Notes under the pieces: generated by a model
Databases searched by the model: none
Told to the model about the DNA's origin: nothing
What the model saw: only the letters and a program-made list of their open reading frames with translations
Shown: piece by piece, positions 16,619 through 24,805 of the stretch
Layout: every line of letters begins with the position of its first letter
Numbering within the stretch: position 1 is the first letter of the stretch
Translations under genes and position numbers: made by a program
Source: a virus
Strand: one strand, 5' to 3'
IMG/VR virus record: IMGVR_UViG_3300005613_000001
Span: 254,279 to 318,278 of that record
Length of the DNA: 64,000 bases

Positions 16619-17818
16619 TTAGCTGCTACTTCCGATTTTCTTCTCAAGATCTTCAGCAGTAATTTCAGTTTCCTCAACTGAATCACTGTTAGTCAGATCA
16701 ATTGCATCTCCAAAAGCAGATAAGTATTTCTCTACTTCATCCTTGCTTTTAGCATCAACTATCGCTGGACAATCTAATAATAATTCCACAGGAACATCAT
16801 TCCTCACCTTGCTGCTTCTGAAAGTAATAGTCTTCCCATCAGCATAAGGTTCTTCAACTTGGAACATCCCCGCAGAGCCCGTAGATTTAATTCTTTTAGA
16901 CTTTAAGAAAATACCTAGCAAACCACCCAAAGGATTAATGCCACTATCAAAATAAAGCTGTACGCCTTCTGTCTCCCAATGAGGGCTAAAGGACCGACAT
17001 TTCTTATTTTGAACCTTGATATTAACCCCAATGGGGATTTCCAAGTCTGTATTTTCAATAATCTTATGAGGAGAAACCCTAATGCGACAAGAAGCATAGA
17101 ATTTCAAAGCCTCACCACCACCAGCAGTTGTCTCAGGAGAACCAAATAATACGCCAATCTTTTGACGAACTTGATTCACCACAAATAAGGAGGCGTTGTT
17201 CTTATCCAAAACACTAGTCAGCTTTCTAAATTCCTTGCTGCAAATCTTGGCTCGTTCACCGGGCTGCTCGTTGCCACCTACAATTGACTTGAATTCTGTC
17301 TTTTTGTAATTCTCAGGCAAATCGGTTTCCCTGAATTCCCTTTCGCATGGTGAAGCCCCAATAGAATCGTATATGAAACAAATAGGTACTTCTGGACCTT
17401 TCTTCTCACGAATCTTCCTGATTACGTTGTAAATCTTCAAGAATGATTGCTCTAGAGTCTCTGGTTCAAAGACAATCAATTTTGTGGGATCAACGTGACC
17501 AGCAGCTACAGCGAAATCTCTGTTCGTAGCATGCTCACAATCCAAATAAATTGCATAACCATTAAGCTGTTGAACCCCATGAAGAACACTCATTCCCACT
17601 AAAGATTTTGAGGCGGCTGGGGGTCCGTAGATTTCGGTGATTTTACCACCAGGGATGCCGCCTCCAATAAATCGACCACTATTAATATAATTAAGGGCTA
17701 AATTACCCGTATCAATAAAATACTTTGTGTTACCAACATCAGTCAGCATTACGCCGCCGTGGTTTTTAGTTAAATCGTTATAAACATCGTCATATTCAGC
17801 AGTTTTCTTTTTTGCCAT
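16619..17818 (-). CDS. uvsX: UvsX/RecA-like recombinase
   Basis: 399 residues. Walker A EIYGPPAASKSLVG (about 63-76) matches the degenerate GPSKSFKS of UvsX better than the GPESSGKT of bacterial RecA. The Walker B region reads PICFIYDSIGASP (about 146-158), followed by LFVVNQVRQKIGVLFGSPETTAGG (about 209-232), the L2-like DNA-binding region. The C terminus is acidic. It catalyses strand exchange in recombination-dependent replication, with the gp32-like protein (next upstream gene) and a possible UvsY. Confidence 0.9.
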   Translation of the reverse strand: MAKKKTAEYDDVYNDLTKNHGGVMLTDVGNTKYFIDTGNLALNYINSGRFIGGGIPGGKITEIYGPPAASKSLVGMSVLHGVQQLNGYAIYLDCEHATNRDFAVAAGHVDPTKLIVFEPETLEQSFLKIYNVIRKIREKKGPEVPICFIYDSIGASPCEREFRETDLPENYKKTEFKSIVGGNEQPGERAKICSKEFRKLTSVLDKNNASLFVVNQVRQKIGVLFGSPETTAGGGEALKFYASCRIRVSPHKIIENTDLEIPIGVNIKVQNKKCRSFSPHWETEGVQLYFDSGINPLGGLLGIFLKSKRIKSTGSAGMFQVEEPYADGKTITFRSSKVRNDVPVELLLDCPAIVDAKSKDEVEKYLSAFGDAIDLTNSDSVEETEITAEDLEKKIGSSS

Positions 17819-17835
17819 ATTGTTACCTCAAGTTT

Positions 17836-17894
17836 GATAAATAAAACGGGGGCTGTAGAGACCATCGACCCGATCAATGGAACCCACAGCCCCC
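17836..17894 (-). terminator. terminator between the gp32-like gene and uvsX
   Basis: Arms GGGGGCTGT (17848-17856) and ACAGCCCCC (17886-17894) with an inner ACCAT/ATGG pairing, followed on the minus strand by GTTTTATTTATC. A strong intrinsic terminator for the gp32-like mRNA; some read-through would supply uvsX. Confidence 0.75.
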
Positions 17895-17919
17895 AACCCA
17901 ACCATATTAAAATTACTCA

Positions 17920-18870
17920 TTACAGTTCATGCAACTCTTGCATGAAATCAGTGTCCGCCATTTGCTCTTCCGGCTCTTCTTTGGCTGCTACGGGAGCAGG
18001 TTCAGGAGTCGGGGCGGGAGCGGGAGCGGGATCAGGGGTGGATTCTACCACCACACCACTCACCACAGGGGTCTCATCAACGGGAGTGGTTTCAGTTTCC
18101 GATACAACACCTTCAATGTTGTATTTGGTGGGATCGATTCCACCTTCCTCATCTGGAATAGCACCAAAATGAATCTGAAGTTCCCGATCAATAAACTCGG
18201 CGGGCTTAACATTCCGCAGAGGATCTAAGTCATGGCATTCCGCCAACATCTTTTCAATTTCATCAGGAGTTCCCAACGGAGTGGGATCATCATTAAATTC
18301 AGAATCATTATATCTTGGGAAACCTCCGACCATTTCCTTGACGATTACCATATCTCGGCCTTCCTTGCCTGTTACGTCAAAGATGTTGCCCAAAGGCTTC
18401 TTTCGTTCGTCACCCACACAAGCACGAATAATCAGCTTGTGAATGGTTTTCCCAGTGGAGAAGATTTTAACACCTTCTTGGCTGGGATCGTTGCGAACTA
18501 TCGCATTGTAGTAGAATCTTTCAATCGGCTTAATTGCACGGGCTTTATCAATGTAACCTTGAGCGGTTTCACCAGTGCTTCTATTCGCTAGGCTCCACAG
18601 ATGGTTATAAACGTCGCAAGCTGGGCATACGCCGGGCTTGCCTACCCATTTACCACCTTGAAGTTCTTTACGACAGTGAATACTCTTGCCATTAATCATA
18701 TGCAATCTAGTTGATTGAAATGGCAACTTCATGCCGTGTGCGGGGGGGAGTAATCGGAGAGAAACTTCGCCATTTTCCTTTGGCATTTTGACAAACTTTG
18801 CGAGAAAGTCGTCACTCTTATTTTCCGATAGTCTGTCTGCCTCTTGTTTAATTCCGTCAAAAAAGTCCAT
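17920..18870 (-). CDS. gp32-like single-stranded DNA-binding protein
   Basis: 316 residues. KLPFQSTRLHMINGKSIHCRK (about 49-69) and CPACDVYNHLWSL (about 82-94) match the T4 gp32 core with its His/Cys zinc site. The C-terminal tail is Pro/Ala-rich then acidic (EEPEEQMADTDFMQELHEL), the protein-interaction tail of SSB proteins. It coats ssDNA for replication and recombination with UvsX. It has its own strong promoter and terminator, as expected for an abundant early protein. Confidence 0.88.
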   Translation of the reverse strand: MDFFDGIKQEADRLSENKSDDFLAKFVKMPKENGEVSLRLLPPAHGMKLPFQSTRLHMINGKSIHCRKELQGGKWVGKPGVCPACDVYNHLWSLANRSTGETAQGYIDKARAIKPIERFYYNAIVRNDPSQEGVKIFSTGKTIHKLIIRACVGDERKKPLGNIFDVTGKEGRDMVIVKEMVGGFPRYNDSEFNDDPTPLGTPDEIEKMLAECHDLDPLRNVKPAEFIDRELQIHFGAIPDEEGGIDPTKYNIEGVVSETETTPVDETPVVSGVVVESTPDPAPAPAPTPEPAPVAAKEEPEEQMADTDFMQELHEL

Positions 18871-18908
18871 AATAGTACCTCTTGGTTAAAGTGAAAGTTG
18901 ATTGTGTT

Positions 18909-18937
18909 GTTATATTATAAAGTTGGGTAAAAGTCAA
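18909..18937 (-). promoter_or_regulatory. sigma70-type promoter for the gp32-like gene
   Basis: Minus-strand TTGACT (18937-18932), 17-base spacer, TATAAC (18914-18909); an AAGAGG ribosome site precedes ATG at 18870. Same -35 box as the promoters at 31-59 and 7440-7468. Confidence 0.7.
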
Positions 18938-18946
18938 CTAATTTAT

Positions 18947-19357
18947 TTATTCATCTGCGGTCGTTTTCATGCCACTTATTATGCGTTTTTCGTAACCTTT
19001 TTTGGCCTTTTTTTCAGCCTCTTCATGAAGGTGTTTCATTTTATCTTCAAGCGTCTTATACCCCTCTTTTTCAAGCATTTCGTTGAGATCTTCCCTCTCT
19101 GCCATCTCCTTTTTATATTGCTCTTCGAGGGCTTTCAAAACCTTCATGTTCTTCTCTATTTTCAAGGCTGTATCGTCAGGATCATCAGCCTTACGATAAG
19201 GCTCAATTTTATTTCTAGTTTTTTCCTCAATCATCTCAAGTTTCCTTTTTTTAGACGCCTCGGCTCTAGTGGCTTTTCTCCGAGCTAAAACCTTTTTCTT
19301 AGCTGCCTTTTCACGCTTCTTCTGCTTCACTTGCTTCTTCGCACTTGGCTTGCTCAT
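18947..19357 (-). CDS. basic coiled-coil protein
   Basis: 136 residues, with a very basic N-terminal third (KKQVKQKKREKAAKKKVLAR) and a long charged helix likely to form a coiled coil (residues 35-120). Could be a nucleic-acid binding or internal head protein. No family recognised. A plus-strand frame covering its 5' part is a shadow. Confidence 0.55.
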   Translation of the reverse strand: MSKPSAKKQVKQKKREKAAKKKVLARRKATRAEASKKRKLEMIEEKTRNKIEPYRKADDPDDTALKIEKNMKVLKALEEQYKKEMAEREDLNEMLEKEGYKTLEDKMKHLHEEAEKKAKKGYEKRIISGMKTTADE

Positions 19358-19369
19358 TTTTATCCCTTT

Positions 19370-20149
19370 CTATCTGATATCCGTAGCTCCGCCTTCTACA
19401 ACACCGTCCCAACGAAGCCCATCATCGCTGAGACCGCCTCCGCCGCCGCCTCTTAAACTAGGCATATCACTATCAAACTGCCCACCACCAACTAAACCTT
19501 GCCCCTGTGCAACAAAACACGCGGAAGGAACAAGTTGGGCCTTTCCCAAATCATCTTTAGTTTTGTATAGCATTGGCAACTCTCTACCCGCTGCAACCTC
19601 TCTGGGGTCTTTTTCTTCTTTAAATATCGGGTATAACTTGCCCCTGGTAAATTGCCCTTTCACCATCCCAGCACGCACCATATCATCTGTGGGATCAAAT
19701 ATCTCATTCCTTATAGCCTTCTCTCCAGAAGGAGCAGGCGTCTTAGCTATCGCTTCATGGGGGTGTGCGGTCGGAACCGGAGCAGTCGGTTTAGCCATCG
19801 CCTCATGGGGGTGTTGTGAAGGTAATTGCGCAGGACATGATGGTGCCTCTTGTACTGGGTGTGATTCTAAAGCCCCGGCAATTGAATCTAAAGTGAATTT
19901 CTTATTCTTTATAACAATGCCGCCCTCTGTTTCCCTGAATTTAATCTTCTTCTTAGAAAGCTCTGTAATCTCTACATCTACCACCCAAATATCCCGCCTC
20001 GCAAGTTGCATCATTATTGTGGCGGCAAGCTTTTCTAACGGAACGTCTTCAAAGGGATCGCCTACTTTCTTCTTAAGCTCATCCACTTTGTCCGTATCAT
20101 ATCCATCTTCGGTCTTTTTATGATATTTATATGTGAGTTCGTATCCCAT
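19370..20149 (-). CDS. hypothetical protein with HPHEA repeats
   Basis: 259 residues. The N-terminal domain (1-95) is alpha/beta. Residues 110-140 contain two copies of HPHEA[MI]AK separated by a Pro/Thr linker, then a C-terminal domain ends in a Gly-rich stretch (LRGGGGGGLSDDG). A 284-residue plus-strand frame over it is a shadow caused by this low-complexity composition. No family recognised. Its start is 4 bases after the stop of the methyltransferase gene upstream. Confidence 0.6.
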   Translation of the reverse strand: MGYELTYKYHKKTEDGYDTDKVDELKKKVGDPFEDVPLEKLAATIMMQLARRDIWVVDVEITELSKKKIKFRETEGGIVIKNKKFTLDSIAGALESHPVQEAPSCPAQLPSQHPHEAMAKPTAPVPTAHPHEAIAKTPAPSGEKAIRNEIFDPTDDMVRAGMVKGQFTRGKLYPIFKEEKDPREVAAGRELPMLYKTKDDLGKAQLVPSACFVAQGQGLVGGGQFDSDMPSLRGGGGGGLSDDGLRWDGVVEGGATDIR

Positions 20150-20153
20150 TTTT

Positions 20154-20774
20154 TCACCTTTGTACTATGCCCACTCCATACCGCGTTTTAAATGTAATTG
20201 GTTCCCTATTCTGGGTCTTACAAAAATCAAAATAGGCTTTCTTGGCATGCTCATGACTACTGATATAATCCATTACTATTAACCCATCTCCCGCCATGTG
20301 TTGCCAAATCATATCTAAATAATCCCTATGCCGATCATATGTCATCTCCTCATTAATAATCACCGTATCCCAATTTCTTTTGGCAAAATAATCAACAAAG
20401 GCATCGTCAGTAATCTCACCCAAATAGAAATCAAATCTACCCTTGAATACACTTTTAATGTTCGCCCTTGCTAATCTTAGAGAATAATACTCCTCGGTCT
20501 TTTCTTGGAAGCCTAAAAACGTTTTTACCGTTTTACACCCTTTTAAAAAACACCCACTCAATAAAGCCAATCGCGTCCCAATCTCTGCTACCGACTTCGC
20601 CTCAATTAATGTGCCCAAATAATAATAAAATGGAGCATATGCAGGGTCCGTATATGGAGCAGTCTTACGTGATGACTCCTCTATAACCCTGAACTTATCC
20701 AATAATATTCTAGCAGGAATTAAACTTTTTGCAAGTTTAGAATCCAAGATTGGCTTTAATTTAGAGGCGTTCAT
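20154..20774 (-). CDS. class I methyltransferase-like protein
   Basis: 206 residues. SVAEIGTRLALLSGCF (about 61-76) is SAM motif I, followed by KTFLGFQEKTEEYYSLRLARAN and WDTVIINEEMTYDRHRDYLDMIWQHMAGDGLIVMDY, the layout of the Methyltransf_24 (class I O-methyltransferase) group. The glycine-rich loop is degenerate (EIGTRL), so activity is uncertain. It overlaps the gene at 20771 by 4 bases. Confidence 0.6.
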   Translation of the reverse strand: MNASKLKPILDSKLAKSLIPARILLDKFRVIEESSRKTAPYTDPAYAPFYYYLGTLIEAKSVAEIGTRLALLSGCFLKGCKTVKTFLGFQEKTEEYYSLRLARANIKSVFKGRFDFYLGEITDDAFVDYFAKRNWDTVIINEEMTYDRHRDYLDMIWQHMAGDGLIVMDYISSHEHAKKAYFDFCKTQNREPITFKTRYGVGIVQR

Positions 20775-21031
20775 TTAAAAGTAAATAAATTTTTGAGGCG
20801 TTGCATAAATGTAATCTTAGGTTTGACCTCAGACTCTACTGGTTCATCCAGTAGCATTTCAACAGCATCTTCTAAGTATTCTACTTCATCACAATCTTCT
20901 GGCTCTGGGTCTTCGGGATGAGGAGTAGAAACCTCTGCAAGACATGTCTTCGCTAATATAAAACGACTTTTATTGGCTGGTTGAGGGACAACAGCCCCAT
21001 TTACTACATTGGCTCTTTTTGGATCAAACAT
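20771..21031 (-). CDS. hypothetical acidic protein
   Basis: 86 residues, acidic middle (PEDPEPEDCDEVEYLEDA) and a basic aromatic end (MQRLKNLFTFK). It lies directly downstream of a perfect intrinsic terminator (21046-21083), so it may be expressed by read-through or attenuation from the structured RNA upstream. Confidence 0.5.
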   Translation of the reverse strand: MFDPKRANVVNGAVVPQPANKSRFILAKTCLAEVSTPHPEDPEPEDCDEVEYLEDAVEMLLDEPVESEVKPKITFMQRLKNLFTFK

Positions 21032-21045
21032 ACTTTATAGTAGTA

Positions 21046-21083
21046 AAAAAAAAGCAGATTAGAACGACAAGTTCTAATCTGCT
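21046..21083 (-). terminator. perfect 12-bp terminator hairpin
   Basis: Arms 21055-21066 and 21072-21083 are perfect complements around a GACAA loop, followed on the minus strand by nine Ts (21054-21046). It ends the structured RNA 15 bases before the next ATG. Confidence 0.85.
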
Positions 21084-21235
21084 CACCTTAGCAAGCGAGG
21101 TTTATGACCTCTTTTGAAAGCCGCTGGATTTTGCCATAGGCATGAAATCCCCGTGTAGCGTTACTTCCGTTCTGATCGCCTCATTCACACGGACCAGGCG
21201 AACATCAGAAGATTGAGACCATATAGGCCAAGGTT
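21046..21235 (-). ncRNA. structured RNA with pseudoknot, unknown class
   Basis: About 190 minus-strand bases without an ORF. A TATAAT at 21245-21240 (minus) may start it. Visible structure: TCGCCT/AGGCGA stem whose loop has CCGTGT able to pair with downstream ACACGG (pseudoknot); GGATTT...AAATCC with inner TGCC/GGCA; GAGGT/ACCTC; and a final 12-bp terminator hairpin. It could be a free small RNA or an attenuator/riboswitch leader for the gene at 20771-21031. It matches no class I can name. Confidence 0.55.
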
Positions 21236-21285
21236 ATAATTATATATGTGTATTATTTCAAAACATGTAAGATAAATACAATATC

Positions 21286-21903
21286 ATGGACGTAAAATAT
21301 CCAGAGGAAAAAGCGTGGGTAGATTTTTACAATCGCAAATGTTGCTCATATGATAAATTCTACTTTAATGGCAACAACTGCTTTGACGGCCCTAACTTCC
21401 AAAAAACATGTAAAGCATTAAATTTAAATTTTGAAAACAAACAACTTCTAGATGCTGGCTGTGGAATTGGCAAGTTAGCAGTGTTTTTGGCAATTGAAAA
21501 CCCCACCCTAAAAGTATTTGGCATCGATTACTCAAAAATGAGACTGAAGCAAGGAGCAAAAATGGCAGCGATCAGTAATGTTAAAGATCGATGTAAATTT
21601 CGCCTAAAAGACATTAATCTGTTTGTTGAAAAAACCCCCTTGACCTTTGATATAATATTCTCATTTGAAACCTTTGAACATCTCTTACATCCACATAAAG
21701 CCATGCGTAAATTAAAAAAACTCCTAAATCCAGGGGGTATAATATTGGGATCAGTTCCCTTGGGCAGAGGAGGAAGACAACATTTAAGTGGCTTTAGAAC
21801 CGAAAAACATATAGAAAGAATATTAAAAGTCAAAACTCTCTCTCTTTCCGGGGTCACATTTAGACGGCGCAGTACCAGATTATTCTTCTACCAGAAGCCA
21901 TAA
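21286..21903 (+). CDS. class I SAM-dependent methyltransferase
   Basis: 205 residues. LLDAGCGIGKLAVFLA (about 54-69) is SAM motif I, FGIDYSKMRLKQG is the acidic strand-2 region and FDIIFSFETFEHLLHP (about 121-136) matches UbiG-like enzymes. The ATG is seven bases after GATAAATA with no Shine-Dalgarno, like the other late-type starts. Target unknown; possibly glycan or small-molecule methylation. Confidence 0.75.
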   Translation: MDVKYPEEKAWVDFYNRKCCSYDKFYFNGNNCFDGPNFQKTCKALNLNFENKQLLDAGCGIGKLAVFLAIENPTLKVFGIDYSKMRLKQGAKMAAISNVKDRCKFRLKDINLFVEKTPLTFDIIFSFETFEHLLHPHKAMRKLKKLLNPGGIILGSVPLGRGGRQHLSGFRTEKHIERILKVKTLSLSGVTFRRRSTRLFFYQKP

Positions 21904-21911
21904 ATACAAAT

Positions 21912-22553
21912 ATGCTACTCGACGAAAACAAAATTAAATTCAAACGAATACCAGGGCAAGAACTCCTTGAAACCAAGTATAAATTGGTCAAAGAGGGGCT
22001 GATCGCCAAACAATCACACAAACGACTATCAACTAATGTATCTTCTCACAACACATACAAGCTAATTAGGATAAGAAAATCCATACACGTCGCTCAGGGT
22101 CCGTCGTACTTCGCCTCCGCTCCCTTGGATCAATGCCCCAATTTGCCCACGCTTACCGAACCAGAACTTATTAGTTTAACCGAACCAGAACTAATCTGTA
22201 TGACTAATGATGAAATTGGAGTTTCTCTATTTGCTGTCGAATACACAAGAACGAAATCTATCGTAGGGAAAACGCCTCCTAAAGTTATTGCCACTCCCAA
22301 AAAAGGCGGAATTGGCTCAAGCGTTGCCCGAAAACGTGTCGAAACAGGACAACACGGGCCAATTACAACACGTCGTTCTTTAGAATCAACAAGAAGTCAA
22401 AGAGTAGGCACAACACCCACTAAAGGACAAGGAAAAAGAGGCGGCGGATCAAAACGAATGAATGAAGGTAAACATGGCGTTCAAAAAGAGAGTCGCAGCC
22501 TAGCTGCTATTAGAACCGCTAAAGTTAGCAAGGCTGGCGCTGTTTCTCGTTAA
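21912..22553 (+). CDS. basic protein with duplicated GxHG motif
   Basis: 213 residues. Residues 138-200 contain two copies of a 25-residue unit, RKRVETGQHGPITTRRSLES and SKRMNEGKHGVQKESRSLAA, each followed by xxRxxxV. The pattern resembles the short DNA-binding modules of homing endonucleases (NUMOD3-like), but no nuclease domain is present. CATAAATA ends five bases before ATG, overlapping the previous stop. It overlaps the convergent sulfotransferase/GT gene by 54 bases. Confidence 0.55.
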   Translation: MLLDENKIKFKRIPGQELLETKYKLVKEGLIAKQSHKRLSTNVSSHNTYKLIRIRKSIHVAQGPSYFASAPLDQCPNLPTLTEPELISLTEPELICMTNDEIGVSLFAVEYTRTKSIVGKTPPKVIATPKKGGIGSSVARKRVETGQHGPITTRRSLESTRSQRVGTTPTKGQGKRGGGSKRMNEGKHGVQKESRSLAAIRTAKVSKAGAVSR

Positions 22554-24764
22554 TCGCGCACGCACCCTAAGAAATACATCATCCCAACTACCTTCAGTTT
22601 CTTGTCTAAATAGCCGAATTGAAGGATACCAAGGCGATACATCTCCCAAACCCCATCTCCAATCAGGCTTGTAAGGTAATAACCCCCACGCCTCTTTGCC
22701 CATCGCACCGGCCAAATGAAGAACCGCTGTGTCTACCGATATTACTAAATCTAAAGCATCAACAATAGAGGCGGTATCCTCAAAATCGCCTACCTCCAGA
22801 TTTAAAGCCATGTCTTGCAATATGTCACATTCATCAGAGGTAATATTTTTCTGAAGCGAGTAGAGCTTTACGCCGGGCATCTTAAGTTGTTGAAAGCTTG
22901 ATACATCAATTGATCTTCTTCTATCATTAGGGTGCCGAGGATTGCCTTTCCAACAAATACCCACCTTATACTCATCCCCAATTAATACACAGTCAATTTG
23001 AGCGGCAATATATGGTTTATTGGGAATGTCATAGTAACCCAAAAGATGTGGCAAACTCACAATGGGGATGTGATAATCGTACTGAATCTCGTCACTCTTA
23101 ATGTCCTTCAGGTGAATCTCATCTACGCCCTCACAATGCTCAAGTAAATTAGCAATCACCAAAGAACAAGACAACACTACATGACAGCCCCGCTCTTTGA
23201 GTTTTGGCAAGAATCTTACAAAATGAATCGCATCACCCAACCCCTGCTCGCAGAATACCACAACCCGCTTACCCTCCAAGTCATCTGTCCCATTCCACTT
23301 CTTGTCCGCCCCATATTGATTTAAATATGCTATCATCATCGGATAGTGATTTAAACGATGCTCGTATTCAACCCACGCCTCCTTATATTTCCCCATGAGT
23401 TGATAACAATAAAATAAGTTCACATGTGCGCCCGAGAGACCAGGGCGAAGAGAAATGGCTGATTCTAAATACTCAGCAGCTTTTTGCAAATCCAAGGCAT
23501 CCATATAGGCGCTCCCCAGATTTGTCATCACATAAGGATCAATCTTATACTCTAAAGATTTTAACAGCACTCCAATCGCAAGATCGCTCCTATCTACATT
23601 CCTGTATTGTAATCCCAAATTATTCAAAAAAGAGGGATTCTCAGGAACCAATCCAACCGCCGTCTGAGCATGCTCCAAAGCCTTCTCCATATCCCTAGAC
23701 GCATAACAAATAGATATGTTGTTGTGAAGTTCCGCATTATCAGGCTCTAACTCAATTGCCTTAGATAATAATGCAATTGCATCGTCAGGCTGTGATAGGT
23801 TGTTTTGAACAATCCCCAACATTTGAAGCACATTGGTATTGTTGGGCTCTACCTTAAGAGCTTGTTGTAGTAAGCCCACCGCCTCTTTGTCTTTTCCCTG
23901 CTTACAGAGAAGCGTAGCACTACCTACAGCCTTCTCTACTAAGTTCTGGATAGATTCAGGGGTCCGACTCTTCTTCTTTGTAAATTTTAAAGGAGGCGGC
24001 TCTCCGAAGATTCTACTGGAAAGCTCAATCGTTTCCTCATCAAACAAAGCAAGATATTCTGGGTCGTCTTCGTAATACTTCCACCGATTCATTAAATCCA
24101 AGTTTTTGGGCTCATTTACCGCCTCAAAACTGCTACCCCTACTGAATTCCCATCCTATAGTAGAATTAAAACCCTTATCCGAGAAGATTGCATCGGTATT
24201 GAATTCACCACTAATGCTTCTACGATATTCCCTATCTTCAAACCACAAATTAAAATCAACCCTCACAGCATTCCTCAAATATTCAGTCTCCCCTAAAAAC
24301 TCCTTAGCATATTGTTTCCAGAGATGAATTGTGAACTGATCTACAGCATTAGCTTTTCTCTGTGTCTCATCCTTATCAGATCGAACAATTTTGAGGCGGC
24401 TAGCAAATGTATTAAATGGATCGCGGAGGACAATGATAGGGGTACTCAATACCCTTTGTCGGTGAAGATCCACATAATCTAATGGGTGATCTTCAAAACT
24501 CAATAAATTAATCCCTTTGCCAGAGCCTCCTGCAAGATAATTCACATGCGACTTCAGAACTTCGACGGTTCCATCTGTATTCAACTTACAATTATTAAAA
24601 TGACGCTTATCGCCGTACCAATGGAGCAAAAGCCAATAGATTAAAGCATGATTGCCACTTCTCCGCAGTCCAAAAACATGCAGATCGCCCTTATTTTGAG
24701 GCACTTCCACTACATTTTGTTGGCGAAACAGCATATCTCGTATTTCTTTTAACATTTTTTCCAT
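22500..24764 (-). CDS. sulfotransferase-like / TPR / glycosyltransferase fusion
   Basis: 754 residues in three parts. Residues 28-250: VFGLRRSGNHALIYWLLLHW is a PAPS-binding-type P-loop as in sulfotransferases, with VLRDPFNTFASR as the 3'-phosphate loop. Residues 280-470: at least five TPR units (EAVGLLQQALKVEPNNTNVL and similar). Residues 490-740: a GT9/TPR-glycosyltransferase-like C-terminal domain with FCEQGLGDAIHFVRFLPKL, KVGICWKGNP, DALDLVISVDTAVLHLAGAMG. The fusion predicts a glycan-modifying enzyme. It has its own GAGAGATAC leader. The last 54 bases overlap the convergent gene. Confidence 0.75.
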   Translation of the reverse strand: MEKMLKEIRDMLFRQQNVVEVPQNKGDLHVFGLRRSGNHALIYWLLLHWYGDKRHFNNCKLNTDGTVEVLKSHVNYLAGGSGKGINLLSFEDHPLDYVDLHRQRVLSTPIIVLRDPFNTFASRLKIVRSDKDETQRKANAVDQFTIHLWKQYAKEFLGETEYLRNAVRVDFNLWFEDREYRRSISGEFNTDAIFSDKGFNSTIGWEFSRGSSFEAVNEPKNLDLMNRWKYYEDDPEYLALFDEETIELSSRIFGEPPPLKFTKKKSRTPESIQNLVEKAVGSATLLCKQGKDKEAVGLLQQALKVEPNNTNVLQMLGIVQNNLSQPDDAIALLSKAIELEPDNAELHNNISICYASRDMEKALEHAQTAVGLVPENPSFLNNLGLQYRNVDRSDLAIGVLLKSLEYKIDPYVMTNLGSAYMDALDLQKAAEYLESAISLRPGLSGAHVNLFYCYQLMGKYKEAWVEYEHRLNHYPMMIAYLNQYGADKKWNGTDDLEGKRVVVFCEQGLGDAIHFVRFLPKLKERGCHVVLSCSLVIANLLEHCEGVDEIHLKDIKSDEIQYDYHIPIVSLPHLLGYYDIPNKPYIAAQIDCVLIGDEYKVGICWKGNPRHPNDRRRSIDVSSFQQLKMPGVKLYSLQKNITSDECDILQDMALNLEVGDFEDTASIVDALDLVISVDTAVLHLAGAMGKEAWGLLPYKPDWRWGLGDVSPWYPSIRLFRQETEGSWDDVFLRVRARLTRNSASLANFSGSNSS

Positions 24765-24805
24765 TGTATCTCTCTGGTTTTTAACTTGTGTAAATAAATA
24801 ACATT

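Noticed and set aside
19269-20123. A 284-residue plus-strand frame
   Set aside because: It is antisense to two well-supported minus-strand genes; Ser/Pro/Phe-rich composition is what the reverse of Lys/Glu/Gly-rich coding gives.
21100-21200. Glutamine riboswitch (glnA-like) in the structured RNA
   Set aside because: Only a short ACGGAAGTA string matches; other required parts are not seen.
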